Assembly: GCF_001665605.1 (NCBI RefSeq)
Contig: NZ_LZSV01000035.1
Coordinates: forward strand, 186,001-250,000
Length of the DNA stretch: 64,000 nucleotides
Source: Mycobacterium sp. 852014-50255_SCH5639931
GTDB taxonomy: Bacteria; Actinomycetota; Actinomycetes; Mycobacteriales; Mycobacteriaceae
Reading direction: 5' to 3'
Shown here: positions 41,200 to 50,626 of the stretch, one piece after another
Position numbering within the stretch: position 1 is the stretch's first letter
Layout of the letters: every line of letters begins with the position of its first letter
Program-made: the position numbers and the translations under genes
Notes under the pieces: model-generated
Told to the model about the DNA's origin: nothing
Databases searched by the model: none
The model's input: the letters and a program-made list of their open reading frames with translations, nothing else

Positions 41200-42210
41200 T
41201 CAGCCCAGGGCCGCACGCAGCGACGCGACCGCGTCGTCGATCGGCCCGCTCGTCGAATAGCCGGCGGCCAGCCTGTGGCCGCCCCCGCCGAACGCGGACG
41301 CGACCGCCGCCAGGTCCACGTCGGCCTTGGCGCGCATCGACACCGACCACTGCTGCGGGTCGACCTCCTTGAACACCGCGGCCACCTCGGCCTGCTGCGT
41401 GGTGCGCACGATGTCGACGATGCTTTCGACTTCCTCGGGGCGCGAAGTGACCCAATCCTGGTGTCCGACAATGGCATACACCAGCCCACGACCACCGGCC
41501 GCCTCGGGCAGCAGGTGCGCCGAGCCCAGCACGCGTGACAGCAGCGGCAGCCAGGTGAAGGGATGGCTGTCCATCAGCGTTCGGCTGACGGCGGCGTTGT
41601 CGACGCCCGTCTCCACCAACCGGGCCGCCAGTCGAAGCGCACGGGGGGTGGCCCAGCGGAACGACCCGGTGTCGGTCGTCAGCCCGGCGTAGATGCAGTG
41701 CGCGACGTCCGGTTCGATCGGCTTGTCCCACGCGTCGAGGATGTCGGCAATCATCATCGTGGTCGAATCCGCCGACACGTCAACGAAGTTCGCGGTCCCG
41801 AACAGCTCGTTGGAGGCGTGGTGGTCGATCACCAGCGACTCGCGGCCGGGACCGGTTAGATCACTCAACGCGCCCAGCCGCTTCACGCTCGGAACATCCA
41901 CGGTGACAACCAGATCCACGTCGCGCCGCATCTCGTCCGCACCGACCAGCAGGTGACAACCGGGCAGCGACGACAGCGACTCCGGCAGCGTCGCCGGCTC
42001 GGCGAAACCGACCTCGACGCTTTTGCCGCACTTGTCCAGCACCAAAGCCAGCGCCAGGCCCGCGCCGATCGTGTCGGCGTCGGGATGGACATGGGCGACT
42101 ACCGCGATAGTCGCGGCGTCCGAAAGCAATTCGACCGCGCCGCGGGCGTCAACGCGTCCCCCGGCTCCCGCGGCGCGGGCCAGCTCAGTCTTCGCGTCGG
42201 TCGTCGTCAC
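41200..42210 (-). CDS. cnpB: DHH/DHHA1 phosphoesterase, nanoRNase and cyclic-di-AMP phosphodiesterase (CnpB-like)
   Basis: The 336-residue length equals the M. tuberculosis orthologue Rv2837c (CnpB/NrnA), which degrades short RNAs, 3'-phosphoadenosine-5'-phosphate and c-di-AMP products. The DHH-domain ligands are visible in VAHVHPDADTIGAG, VTVDVPS and VIDHHASN, and the DHHA1 motif in AFGGGGHRLAAG. I chose the GTG at 42210 by length and because the orthologue begins MTTIDPRSEL, similar to VTTTDAKTEL here. An ATG at 42222 is possible. The start lies 26 bases inside the end of rbfA, so it is the last cistron of the nusA-infB operon. Confidence 0.93.
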   Translation of the reverse strand: MTTTDAKTELARAAGAGGRVDARGAVELLSDAATIAVVAHVHPDADTIGAGLALALVLDKCGKSVEVGFAEPATLPESLSSLPGCHLLVGADEMRRDVDLVVTVDVPSVKRLGALSDLTGPGRESLVIDHHASNELFGTANFVDVSADSTTMMIADILDAWDKPIEPDVAHCIYAGLTTDTGSFRWATPRALRLAARLVETGVDNAAVSRTLMDSHPFTWLPLLSRVLGSAHLLPEAAGGRGLVYAIVGHQDWVTSRPEEVESIVDIVRTTQQAEVAAVFKEVDPQQWSVSMRAKADVDLAAVASAFGGGGHRLAAGYSTSGPIDDAVASLRAALG

Positions 42211-42652
42211 CGGTGTCCTCATCACTAGACCCCCGGTAGGGATCGGCCTCCCCCGCCGGCTTGGCCCCGGAACGAACCCGCGCCAGATCGGCGTCGGCGG
42301 CGCGGGCACGCGCCAGCAACTCGTCCATCCGCTGCACGGTGTCCAACGTGGTGTCGCGGGTGAAGGTCAGCGTGGGCGTGAATCGCACGCCGGTGCCCGC
42401 CCCCACCAGAGTGCGCAGCGCGCCTTTGGCCCGTTCCAGTGCGGCCGCCGCGGCGGCGTAGTCCGGCTCGTCGTCCAGGGTGCGGCCCATCACGGTGTAG
42501 AACACCGTCGCATCGTGCAGGTCGGCGGTGACCTTCGTGTCGACGATGGTCACCCCGTCCAGGCCGGGATCCTTGATCTCGAACTCGATCGCCGAGGCGA
42601 CGATCGTGTTGATGCGTTTGGCCAATCGGCGCGCCCGGGCCGGGTCGGCCAT
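42185..42652 (-). CDS. rbfA: 30S ribosome-binding factor A
   Basis: RbfA is a KH-fold 16S rRNA maturation factor needed at low temperature. The 155-residue protein starts MADPARARRLAKRINTIVASAIEFEIKDP and keeps the A-x-G kink region and the RFTPTLTFTRDTTLD segment. The tail is acidic and low-complexity. The ATG at 42652 shares a base with the infB stop (TGATG), so it is translated by ribosomes finishing infB. Confidence 0.95.
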   Translation of the reverse strand: MADPARARRLAKRINTIVASAIEFEIKDPGLDGVTIVDTKVTADLHDATVFYTVMGRTLDDEPDYAAAAAALERAKGALRTLVGAGTGVRFTPTLTFTRDTTLDTVQRMDELLARARAADADLARVRSGAKPAGEADPYRGSSDEDTGDDDRRED

Positions 42653-45414
42653 CAGGCGCGCTCCTTCTCGACGAGCTCGTAGGACTCGATGATGTCGCCT
42701 TCCTTGATGTCGGAGTAGCCCAGCGTCATACCGCACTCGAAGCCCTCGCGGACCTCGGTCACGTCGTCCTTCTCCCGTCGCAGCGAGTTGATCGTGAGGT
42801 TCTCGGTGACCACGACGTTGTCCCGCAACAGGCGGGCCTTCGCGTTGCGCCGCACCACCCCGGAGCTGATCATGCAGCCGGCGATGATGCCCACCTTCGA
42901 GGACCGGAAGATCGCGCGGATCTCGGCGCGACCCAGCTCCTTCTCCTCGTAGATCGGCTTGAGCATGCCGCGCAGGGCCTTCTCGATGTCGTCGATCGCC
43001 TGGTAGATGACCGAGTAGTACCGGATCTCGACGCCCTCGCGGTTGGCCAGCTCCGTCGCCTTCCCTTCGGCGCGCACGTTGAAGCCGATGATCACCGCGT
43101 CCGACGCCGACGCCAGGTTGACGTTGGTTTCGGTGATGCCGCCGACGCCGCGGTCGATGACGCGCAGTTCCACCTCGTCGTCGACCTGGATGCCCATCAG
43201 GGCCTCCTCGAGCGCCTCGACCGTACCGGCGTTGTCGCCCTTGAGGATCAGGTTCAGCTGGCTGGTTTCCTTCAGCGCCGAGTCCAGGTCCTCCAGGCTG
43301 ATCCGCTTGCGCGACCGCGCCGCCAGCGCGTTGCGCTTGCGGGCGCTGCGCCGGTCGGCGATCTGGCGGGCGATGCGGTCCTCGTCGACGACGAGGAAGT
43401 TGTCACCGGCGCCGGGCACCGACGTGAAGCCGATGACCTGCACCGGACGCGACGGCAGCGCCTCCTCGACGTCGTCACCGTGCTCGTCGACCATGCGGCG
43501 GACGCGACCGTAGGCGTCGCCGGCCACCACAGAGTCGCCGACGCGCAGCGTCCCGCGCTGCACCAGCACCGTGGCGACCGGGCCGCGGCCGCGGTCCAGG
43601 TGCGCCTCGATCGCCACACCCTGGGCCTCCATGTCGGGGTTGGCCCGCAGGTCCAGGGCGGCGTCGGCGGTCAACAGCACCGCCTCTTCGAGCGCCTTGA
43701 TATTGGTGCCTTCCTTGGCGGAGATGTCGACGAACATCGTGTCGCCGCCGAAATCCTCTGCAACCAAGCCGTATTCGGTGAGCTGGCCGCGGATCTTCGC
43801 CGGGTCGGCGCCCTCCTTGTCGATCTTGTTGACCGCCACCACGATCGGCACGTCGGCCGCCTGCGCGTGGTTGATGGCCTCCACCGTCTGCGGCATCACG
43901 CCGTCGTCGGCGGCGACCACCAGGATCGCGATGTCGGTGGCCTTCGCGCCGCGGGCACGCATGGCGGTGAACGCCTCGTGACCCGGGGTGTCGATGAAGG
44001 TGATCGGCCGCTCGGTGCCGTCGAAGTCGACGGACACCTGGTACGCACCGATGTGCTGGGTGATGCCCCCGGCCTCGGCCTCGCGCACGCTGGCGTTCCG
44101 GATGGTGTCCAGCAGCCGGGTTTTACCGTGGTCGACGTGACCCATCACGGTCACCACCGGCGGCCGGGTCTGCAGGTCTTCCTCGGTGCCCTCGTCCTCG
44201 CCATAGGTCAGGTCGAAGGATTCCAGCAGCTCGCGGTCCTCGTCCTCCGGACTGACCACCTGGACGACGTAGTTCATCTCGCTGCCCAGCAGCTCGAGCG
44301 TCTCGTCACCGACGGACTGGGTGGCGGTCACCATCTCGCCGAGGTTGAACAGCGCCTGCACCAGCGAGGCCGGGTTGGCGTTGATCTTGTCGGCGAAGTC
44401 GCTCAGCGACGCGCCGCGGGCCAGCCGGATGGTCTCGCCGTTGCCGTGCGGCAACCGCACGCCGCCGACGACCGGCGCCTGCATGTTCTCGTACTCGGCG
44501 CGTTTCGCCCGCTTGGACTTGCGACCACGCCGGGGCGCACCGCCGGGACGGCCGAACGCACCGGCGGCGCCGCCGCGCTGACCGGGACGGCCGCCGCCGC
44601 CACCGCCACCGGGACGGCCGCGGAAACCTCCCGCACCGCCACCCCCGGGTGGGGCGCCGACTCCGCCGCCGCCGCCGCGGTAGTTGCCGCCGCCGCCGTC
44701 ACGGCCGCCGGGACCGCCGGGACGGCCACCGCCGGGTCGCGGGGCGCCGGGCCGGGCCGGGCGGCCTTGACCTGCGGCACCGCCGGGACGGGGCGGCATG
44801 TTGCCGGGCGAGGCGCCGGGGCGCGCGCCCCCGGGCCGGGGCGCCCCGGGGCGGGGCACCGGGCGCGGGATCGGCCGGTCGACGGGTTGCGCGGAAGAGA
44901 ACGGGTTGTTGCCGACGCGCGGGGTGCGGACGCCGGGCTTCGGCGCCGGACCCGGGCGCGGACCCGGCGTCATGCCGGGGTGGGGGCCGGGCTGGCCGGC
45001 CGGCTGCCCGGGGGCGGGCGGCGTCGGCTGTCCGGGTGAGGGGCGGCCGGGCACCGGACCGGGTTGCGCCGGCGCTTCCGCGGGCGCGGCCGGGGCCGCT
45101 TGGGCGGCGGCGGTCGTCGTCCCGCCTGCGGCTTCGCCGTTGGCCTCGCCATTGCCGATGGCCTTATCGAGTGCCTGGTCAAGCGATTTGTCCGGACCCT
45201 TGGCCGGAGCCTTGGCGGCCGCCTTGGCCGCCGTCTTCTGGGCAGCCGGCTTGCCGCCCCCGAAGGATTCACGCAGTCGACGAGCGACCGGCGCTTCCAC
45301 GGTTGACGATGCGGATTTTACGAATTCGCCCTGTTCATTCAGCCGGGCGAGAACTTCCTTGCTGGTAACACCGAGTTCCTTGGCCAACTCGTGTACGCGG
45401 GCCTTACCTGCCAC
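42652..45414 (-). CDS. infB: Translation initiation factor IF-2
   Basis: The 920-residue GTPase brings fMet-tRNA to the 30S subunit. Visible are the N-terminal IF2-N helix (ARVHELAKELGVTSKEVLARL) and a long Pro/Gly/Arg-rich linker (about residues 90-300). The G domain has VMGHVDHGKT, DTPGHEAF and NKIDKEG, and IF-2 domains II-IV extend to the C-terminus. The GTG at 45414 is behind AGGAGA. The linker is nearly all G, P, R and A with GGGGR-type runs; actinobacterial IF-2 proteins often have such linkers, but its length varies between species. Confidence 0.97.
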   Translation of the reverse strand: MAGKARVHELAKELGVTSKEVLARLNEQGEFVKSASSTVEAPVARRLRESFGGGKPAAQKTAAKAAAKAPAKGPDKSLDQALDKAIGNGEANGEAAGGTTTAAAQAAPAAPAEAPAQPGPVPGRPSPGQPTPPAPGQPAGQPGPHPGMTPGPRPGPAPKPGVRTPRVGNNPFSSAQPVDRPIPRPVPRPGAPRPGGARPGASPGNMPPRPGGAAGQGRPARPGAPRPGGGRPGGPGGRDGGGGNYRGGGGGVGAPPGGGGAGGFRGRPGGGGGGGRPGQRGGAAGAFGRPGGAPRRGRKSKRAKRAEYENMQAPVVGGVRLPHGNGETIRLARGASLSDFADKINANPASLVQALFNLGEMVTATQSVGDETLELLGSEMNYVVQVVSPEDEDRELLESFDLTYGEDEGTEEDLQTRPPVVTVMGHVDHGKTRLLDTIRNASVREAEAGGITQHIGAYQVSVDFDGTERPITFIDTPGHEAFTAMRARGAKATDIAILVVAADDGVMPQTVEAINHAQAADVPIVVAVNKIDKEGADPAKIRGQLTEYGLVAEDFGGDTMFVDISAKEGTNIKALEEAVLLTADAALDLRANPDMEAQGVAIEAHLDRGRGPVATVLVQRGTLRVGDSVVAGDAYGRVRRMVDEHGDDVEEALPSRPVQVIGFTSVPGAGDNFLVVDEDRIARQIADRRSARKRNALAARSRKRISLEDLDSALKETSQLNLILKGDNAGTVEALEEALMGIQVDDEVELRVIDRGVGGITETNVNLASASDAVIIGFNVRAEGKATELANREGVEIRYYSVIYQAIDDIEKALRGMLKPIYEEKELGRAEIRAIFRSSKVGIIAGCMISSGVVRRNAKARLLRDNVVVTENLTINSLRREKDDVTEVREGFECGMTLGYSDIKEGDIIESYELVEKERA

Positions 45415-45478
45415 TACATCTCCTGTCTAAGAGGCGACAGTCGTGGGGCCGCGCCTCGGGTTTAGCTATGACGCATGG

Positions 45479-45841
45479 TCATCGGGACTTCACGGTGTGC
45501 TCATGTTCTTTGCTACCTGTTCTGTTGCCGTGCTGGTCGAGCGATTCCACGTGCTCGACCAGCGCGGATGTGTCCGGTGGACGGTCGATGCGCAGCGCCC
45601 TGGTGAGAGCCCGCCGCCGAATCGCCTGTTGCACGCACTGCGGTACGGGATGCAGCCATGCACCCCGCCCCGGCCGGTTGGCCCTCGTGTCAACGATCAC
45701 GGCATATTCGCCGTTCCCGTCCGACACAGCCACCACGCGAAGCAGTTCGACGGCCAGCTCTCGCTTTCGGCACCCGACACACGTCCGGACAGGTCCGTCC
45801 ACACGCCTGTGCGCCCGGACCGAAGGCTCACGCTGGATCAC
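45479..45841 (-). CDS. YlxR/RnpM family RNA-binding protein (DUF448)
   Basis: The protein of up to 120 residues has the DUF448 signature RTCVGCRKRELAVELLRVV and the loop GRGAWLHPVPQCVQQAIRRRAL. YlxR was reported to bind RNase P RNA (RnpM) in Bacillus. It lies between nusA and infB, its conserved position. The ATG at 45841 gives an N-terminal extension of about 18 residues relative to the domain, so a later GTG is possible. Confidence 0.88.
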   Translation of the reverse strand: MIQREPSVRAHRRVDGPVRTCVGCRKRELAVELLRVVAVSDGNGEYAVIVDTRANRPGRGAWLHPVPQCVQQAIRRRALTRALRIDRPPDTSALVEHVESLDQHGNRTGSKEHEHTVKSR

Positions 45842-45903
45842 GGCTCAGTCTAGCGTCACTTATCCGATGGTCAGAACCGCCCAAGGGTGCGCGCGGGGAT
45901 CCG

Positions 45904-46959
45904 CTAGCGGTCGTGCGCCATCCCGTGGGTGGCCCCGTGTTCGGGATGGCTCTCCGAATGCGACTCCGATCCCCCCGGCGTATCGCCGCGGATGTCGATG
46001 CGCCACCCGGTGAGGCGTGCGGCCAACCGCGCGTTCTGGCCCTCCTTGCCGATGGCCAGGGACAGCTGGAAGTCGGGCACCACCACGCGCGCGGCGCGGG
46101 CGTTCGGGTCGATGATCGACACGGAGACCACCTTGGCCGGCGACAGCGCGTTCGCCACAAAACGAGACGGGTCCTCGTCGTAGTCGATGATGTCGATCTT
46201 CTCCCCGGAAAGCTCGCTCATCACGTTGCGGACCCGCTGGCCCATCGGGCCGATGCAGGCCCCTTTCGCGTTCAGCCCGGGAACGTTGGACTTCACCGCG
46301 ATCTTGGAGCGGTGGCCGGCCTCCCGGGCCACCGCCACGATTTCCACCGACCCGTCGGCGATCTCGGGGACTTCCAGGGAGAACAGCTTGCGGACCAGGT
46401 TGGGATGCGTTCGGGACAGCGTGATCAGCGGCTCCCGGGACCCGCGGGTCACGCCGATGACGTAGCAGCGCACCCGGTTGCCGTGTTCGTAGCTTTCGCC
46501 GGGCACCTGTTCGGCCGCCGGGATCACGCCTTCGGAGGCCTTGGTCTCGCTGCCCATCCGGACGACGACCAGGCCGCGGGCGTTGGCGCGGTTGTCCCGC
46601 TGAATGACGCCCGCGACGATCTCGCCCTCGCGGGTGGAGAACTCACCGTAGGTGCGCTCGTTCTCCGCGTCCCGAAACCGCTGCAGCATTACCTGACGGG
46701 CGGTGGTGGCGGCGATGCGGCCGAAACCCTCGGGGGTGTCGTCCCATTCGCTGATGACGTTGCCGTCCTCGTCGGTCTCGCGGGCGACGACCTTGACGGC
46801 GCCGGTCTTGCGGTCGATCTCGATGCGCGCGTCGTTCTGGTGGCCCTCGGTGTGCCGGTAGGCGGTGAGCAGCGCCGACTTGATCGTCTCGAGCAGCTCG
46901 TTGACCGAGATGCCGCGATCCACCTCGATGGCGTGCAGCGCGCCCATGTCGATGTTCAT
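45904..46959 (-). CDS. nusA: Transcription termination/antitermination protein NusA
   Basis: The 351-residue protein has the N-terminal RNA-polymerase-binding domain (to about 110). An S1 domain (EIVAGVIQRDNRANARGLVVV) and two KH domains follow, with IGPMGQRVRNVMSELSGEKIDIIDY and LSLAIGKEGQNARLAARLTGWRIDI. The C-terminal acidic repeats of E. coli NusA are absent, as in other actinobacteria. A His-rich tail ends the protein (HSESHPEHGATHGMAHDR). It is the second gene of the rimP-nusA-ylxR-infB-rbfA-cnpB operon. Confidence 0.97.
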   Translation of the reverse strand: MNIDMGALHAIEVDRGISVNELLETIKSALLTAYRHTEGHQNDARIEIDRKTGAVKVVARETDEDGNVISEWDDTPEGFGRIAATTARQVMLQRFRDAENERTYGEFSTREGEIVAGVIQRDNRANARGLVVVRMGSETKASEGVIPAAEQVPGESYEHGNRVRCYVIGVTRGSREPLITLSRTHPNLVRKLFSLEVPEIADGSVEIVAVAREAGHRSKIAVKSNVPGLNAKGACIGPMGQRVRNVMSELSGEKIDIIDYDEDPSRFVANALSPAKVVSVSIIDPNARAARVVVPDFQLSLAIGKEGQNARLAARLTGWRIDIRGDTPGGSESHSESHPEHGATHGMAHDR

Positions 46960-47008
46960 CAGCGCCGCTCCTCTTCATCGCTACGCTCTGCATCGTCGCC
47001 GGCGCGGT

Positions 47009-47536
47009 TCATGCTCCGGCCTCCGTCCTGTCGGCCTGGCCCGCCAGGTCCAACTCCGCTTGGGCTGGGGGCGAAAACTCCACCTGGACAACGGCTTTGG
47101 CGATATCAGCGAGCGGCAATTCGCGCACCCGGTAGTCCCGTCCTGCGCGGACCACCAGCGCGACGGTCTCGCCGCGCGTCTCGCCGACGCGACCGGTCAG
47201 TCGCGCACCGTCAGCGAGAATGACGTCGACCTTGCGGCCGCGGGCGCGACGGAAATGCTTCGCACTGGTCAGCGGGCGGTCCACGCCCGGCGAACTCACC
47301 TCGAGCACATAGCGGTCCGCGACGTCGTCGAGGCCGTCCAGCAAAGCCGACGCCGAGCGCGACAGCGTCGCGATGGTGTCCAGGTCGAGGGCTTTGTCAC
47401 CGTCGGCGACGACCATGATCCGCGGCGGACGCGTCCGGGCGTCGATGACCACGTCTTCGATCTCGTATCCAGCGCGCGCGAACTCGTCACCGAGTAGCTC
47501 GATCACCTGCGTCTGCGATGGTAGCCCGGTGGTCAC
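47009..47536 (-). CDS. rimP: Ribosome maturation factor RimP
   Basis: The 175-residue protein has the two RimP domains: N-terminal QVIELLGDEFARAGYEIEDVVID with VSSPGVDRPL at about 80-89, and a C-terminal SH3-like domain ending in EFSPP. It assists 30S assembly. The GTG at 47536 is the first cistron of the operon. Upstream, 47537-47733 is a 197-base divergent region that must hold the operon promoter; I see no clear hexamers to name. Confidence 0.94.
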   Translation of the reverse strand: MTTGLPSQTQVIELLGDEFARAGYEIEDVVIDARTRPPRIMVVADGDKALDLDTIATLSRSASALLDGLDDVADRYVLEVSSPGVDRPLTSAKHFRRARGRKVDVILADGARLTGRVGETRGETVALVVRAGRDYRVRELPLADIAKAVVQVEFSPPAQAELDLAGQADRTEAGA

Positions 47537-47733
47537 GGCGAGCTCCTCATCTTGAGTTGTTCGGTCAGCTGGAGGGCGTCGCCGCCCCGTTGCACTGCGG
47601 GCGGCTCCAGTGTCCTGGCGGAACGCGAAGGCTGCCGTTCCGCGAGAGCAGCTATCAACGATACGCCAGGAATCGCGTCTGACGGCCGGATCGCGTCCTG
47701 GCCTCGTACCCGCCCCCGCACCGATGGCAGGAT

Positions 47734-48276
47734 GTGTTTGTGTCTAGCGCATTTCCGGTCGTCAACCGGCGGGGCGTGCTCGCCGGCGGCGCGGCTCTAG
47801 CTGCGCTCGGGGTGGTGACCTCCGCCTGCGGCGAGTCCCCGCCCAAGCCCCCGTCCGTCGAAGAGCTGCTGGGGCCGCTGGACCAGGCTCGCAAGGACAG
47901 CGCGCTGGCCGGTGCCGCCGCGGCGGCCGTCGGCAATCCACCGCAGATCGCCGCCGCGCTGGCGGTGGTCGCGAGTCAGCGTGCCGCGCACGCCCGCGCC
48001 CTGTCCACGGAGATCTCGCGGGCCGCCGGCAAGATCACCGCCTCCTCGACCAGCGAGACGACGGGCCCCAGCCCGAGCCCCGCCGAACCGGCGGGGCCGC
48101 CGCCGCCTCCGCCGCCGGTGTCCGACGTGATCAACGCCTTGCGTGCCTCGGCGGACAGCGCCAGCCGATTGGTGGCGGGCGAATCCGGCTACCGCGCGGG
48201 GTTGCTCGCCTCGATCATCGCGTCCTGCACCGCGTCGTACACGGTCGCCCTGGTGCCCGGGGGCCCGTCGATATGA
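47734..48276 (+). CDS. Predicted TAT-exported lipoprotein (Rv2843-like)
   Basis: The 180-residue protein has a twin-arginine signal NRRGVLAGGAALAALGVVTSAC, ending in a lipobox with cysteine at about residue 32, so it is probably exported folded and lipidated. The mature part is helical and Ala-rich with a Pro-rich linker (SPSPAEPAGPPPPPPP) near residues 110-128. Two GTG starts (47734 and 47740) are possible. Its stop overlaps the ferritin-like gene start by four bases, and the two probably form one functional unit. Confidence 0.8.
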   Translation: MFVSSAFPVVNRRGVLAGGAALAALGVVTSACGESPPKPPSVEELLGPLDQARKDSALAGAAAAAVGNPPQIAAALAVVASQRAAHARALSTEISRAAGKITASSTSETTGPSPSPAEPAGPPPPPPPVSDVINALRASADSASRLVAGESGYRAGLLASIIASCTASYTVALVPGGPSI

Positions 48277-48719
48277 GCTCCGGCAAGGACGCGGACAACG
48301 CGGCGCTGTGCGACGCGCTGGCCATCGAACACTCGACGATCTACGGCTATGGCATGGTCTCGGCGTTGTCGCCGCCCAGCGTCAACGGCCTGGTGGTGGA
48401 AGCCCTGTCCCAGCACCGCCAGCGCCGCGACGACGTGATCGCGATGCTGACCGCCCGCAAGGTCAACGCGCCGGTCGCCGCCCCCGGCTACCAGTTGCCG
48501 ATCCTGGTGGGCAGCGCGGCGGATGCGGCGCGGCTGGCGGCGCGGATGGAAAACGATGGCGCGTCGGCCTGGCGCGTGGTGATCGAGCACGCCGAGACGG
48601 CCGACGACCGCGCGTTCGCCGCCACGGCACTGACGCAAAGCGCGGTGATGGCCGCTCGGTGGAACCGGGTGCTGGGCGCCTGGCCCATCACGACGAGCTT
48701 TCCCGGCGGAAACGACTAG
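48273..48719 (+). CDS. Ferritin-like DUF4439 protein (Rv2844-like)
   Basis: The 148-residue helical protein belongs to the DUF4439 ferritin-like group. EHSTIYGYGMVSALSPPSV and LSQHRQRRDDVIAMLTARKV give glutamate and histidine positions typical of a four-helix bundle, and EHAETADDRAFAATALTQSAVMAARW forms the last helices. The full di-iron ligand set is not obvious, so iron binding is unproven. It has no signal peptide. It is translationally coupled to the TAT lipoprotein gene upstream, which has a similar helical region; the pair may act as a heteromer. Confidence 0.8.
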   Translation: MSSGKDADNAALCDALAIEHSTIYGYGMVSALSPPSVNGLVVEALSQHRQRRDDVIAMLTARKVNAPVAAPGYQLPILVGSAADAARLAARMENDGASAWRVVIEHAETADDRAFAATALTQSAVMAARWNRVLGAWPITTSFPGGND

Positions 48720-48739
48720 CGGCGCAAGGGTTTTCAGAA

Positions 48740-50488
48740 CTACCCGGTCAGGGCGGCCGCGACGTCGGTGGCCAGCGACGGACCGGTGGCCAGCTCGCGC
48801 GTCTGTCCGCTGAAGCGGTCGCGCAGTTCCACCACGCCGTTGCCCCAGCCGCGCCCCACCACCAGGATCCATGGCACGCCCAGCAACTCGGCGTCCTTGA
48901 ACTTGACCCCCGGTGATGCTTGACGGTCGTCGAGCAGCACCTCGACGCCCAACCGGTCCAGGTCGGCGGCCAGCGCGGTGGCCCCGGCGCGGGCATCCGC
49001 GTCTTTGTTGGCGATCACCAGGTGGACGTCGAACGGCGCGACCGAAGACGGCCAGCGCAGGCCCAGCTCGTCGTGGTGCTGCTCGGCGATCACCGCCACC
49101 ATCCGCGACACGCCGAGGCCGTAGGACCCCATGGTCAGCCGCACCGGCTTGCCGTCCTCACCGAGCACGTCGGCGGCGAAGGCGTCGGTGTATTTGCGGC
49201 CGAGCTGGAAGATGTGCGCGACCTCGATGCCCCGGGCCGACACCAGCGGGCCGGCGCCGTCGGGAGACGGATCGCCGTCGCGCACCTCGGCGGCCTCGAT
49301 GGTGCCGTCGGCGGTGAAATCCCGGCCGGCCACCAAGCCGACGACGTGCCGGCCGGGCTCGTCCGCCCCGGTGATCCAACTGGTGCCATCCACCACCCGT
49401 GGGTCGACGAGGTAGCGAACGCCGTTGTCCCGCAGCGCCTTCGGGCCGATATAGCCCTTCACCAGGAATGGGTATTTGGTGAAGTCGGAGTCGTCGAGCA
49501 ATGCGTAGTCGGCCGGTTCCAGCGCGGCGCCCAGCCTCTTGTCGTCGACCTCGCGGTCGCCCGGCAGGCCGATGGCCAGCAGCTCCCACTCCCCGCCGGG
49601 CTGGCGCACCTTGAGCAACACGTTCTTCAGCGTGTCCGCGGCGGTGACCGTGCGGCCCAGGTCGGCCGTGTTGGCCCAGTCCACCAGGGTGGCGATGGTC
49701 GGGGTGTCACCGGTGTCGTGGACCACCGCCTGGGGCAGTCCATCCACGGGCTTGGCCTCCGGGCGGGCGGTGACGACCGCCTCGACGTTGGCCGCATACC
49801 CGGATTCCAGGCAGCGCACGAAGGTGTCTTCACCGACCGGACTTTCGGCCAGGAATTCCTCGGACGCGCTGCCGCCCATCGCCCCCGATACCGCGGACAC
49901 GATCACGTAGCGCACCTTTAGCCGGTTGAAGATGCGTTGGTAGGCCTCCCGATGCGCGTGATAGGCGGCCTTGAGTCCGGCGTCGTCGACGTCGAAGGAA
50001 TAGGAGTCCTTCATCAGGAACTCGCGCACCCGCAGGATCCCCGCGCGCGGCCGCGCCTCGTCGCGGTATTTGTTCTGGATCTGGTAGAGCAACACCGGAA
50101 AGTCTTTGTAGGAGCTGTATTCACCCTTGACGGTCAGCGTGAACACCTCTTCGTGCGTCGGCCCCAGCAGGTAGTCGTTGCCGCGGCGGTCCTTGAGCCG
50201 GAACACGCCGTCGCCGTATTCGGTCCACCGGTTCGAGGTCTCGTACGGCGCGCGCGGCAGCAGGGCGGGAAACAGGATCTCCTGCCCGCCGATCGCGTTC
50301 ATCTCCTCGCGGACGATGCGTTCGATCTTGCGCAGCACCCGCAGCCCCAGCGGCAGCCAGCTGTACAGCCCGGGCGCGATCGGCCGGATGTAGCCGGCCC
50401 GGATCAGAAGTTTGTGGCTGGGCACTTCGGCGTCAGCGGGATCGTCACGCAACGTGCGCAAGAACAGTTCGGACATCCGGGTGATCAC
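48740..50488 (-). CDS. proS: Prolyl-tRNA synthetase
   Basis: The 582-residue enzyme, same length as in M. tuberculosis, is the bacterial-type ProRS. It has class II motif 1 near the N-terminus (APGLYSWLPLGLRVLRKIERIV), motif 2 (RDEARPRAGILRVREFLMKDSYSF) and an inserted editing domain of the YbaK type (about 225-385). Motif 3 (LTMGSYGLGVSRMVAV) and the anticodon-binding domain follow. The GTG at 50488 gives V-I-T-R-M-S-E-L-F; the open frame upstream to 50611 is not conserved. Confidence 0.96.
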   Translation of the reverse strand: MITRMSELFLRTLRDDPADAEVPSHKLLIRAGYIRPIAPGLYSWLPLGLRVLRKIERIVREEMNAIGGQEILFPALLPRAPYETSNRWTEYGDGVFRLKDRRGNDYLLGPTHEEVFTLTVKGEYSSYKDFPVLLYQIQNKYRDEARPRAGILRVREFLMKDSYSFDVDDAGLKAAYHAHREAYQRIFNRLKVRYVIVSAVSGAMGGSASEEFLAESPVGEDTFVRCLESGYAANVEAVVTARPEAKPVDGLPQAVVHDTGDTPTIATLVDWANTADLGRTVTAADTLKNVLLKVRQPGGEWELLAIGLPGDREVDDKRLGAALEPADYALLDDSDFTKYPFLVKGYIGPKALRDNGVRYLVDPRVVDGTSWITGADEPGRHVVGLVAGRDFTADGTIEAAEVRDGDPSPDGAGPLVSARGIEVAHIFQLGRKYTDAFAADVLGEDGKPVRLTMGSYGLGVSRMVAVIAEQHHDELGLRWPSSVAPFDVHLVIANKDADARAGATALAADLDRLGVEVLLDDRQASPGVKFKDAELLGVPWILVVGRGWGNGVVELRDRFSGQTRELATGPSLATDVAAALTG

Positions 50489-50626
50489 AGCGGGCCAGCC
50501 TAACTTGTCAGGGATAGGCGCCTGGCAGCCGAGGACCCACGCAAGGCTCCGCGAATCTGATACCACCGGCGCTATCGAATGCGGCGCAACGATCTTGGAG
50601 CCGGCCGCCATCGGCGGCCCGCGGCG

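Noticed and set aside
44570..44830. PE_PGRS-like Gly-rich repeat gene
   Set aside because: The Gly-rich tract is the in-frame linker of IF-2; no PE domain is present.
43480..45039. A 519-codon plus-strand frame opposite infB
   Set aside because: It mirrors the IF-2 G domain and Gly-rich linker; the Ala/Thr/Gly-rich end is a product of the linker's base composition.
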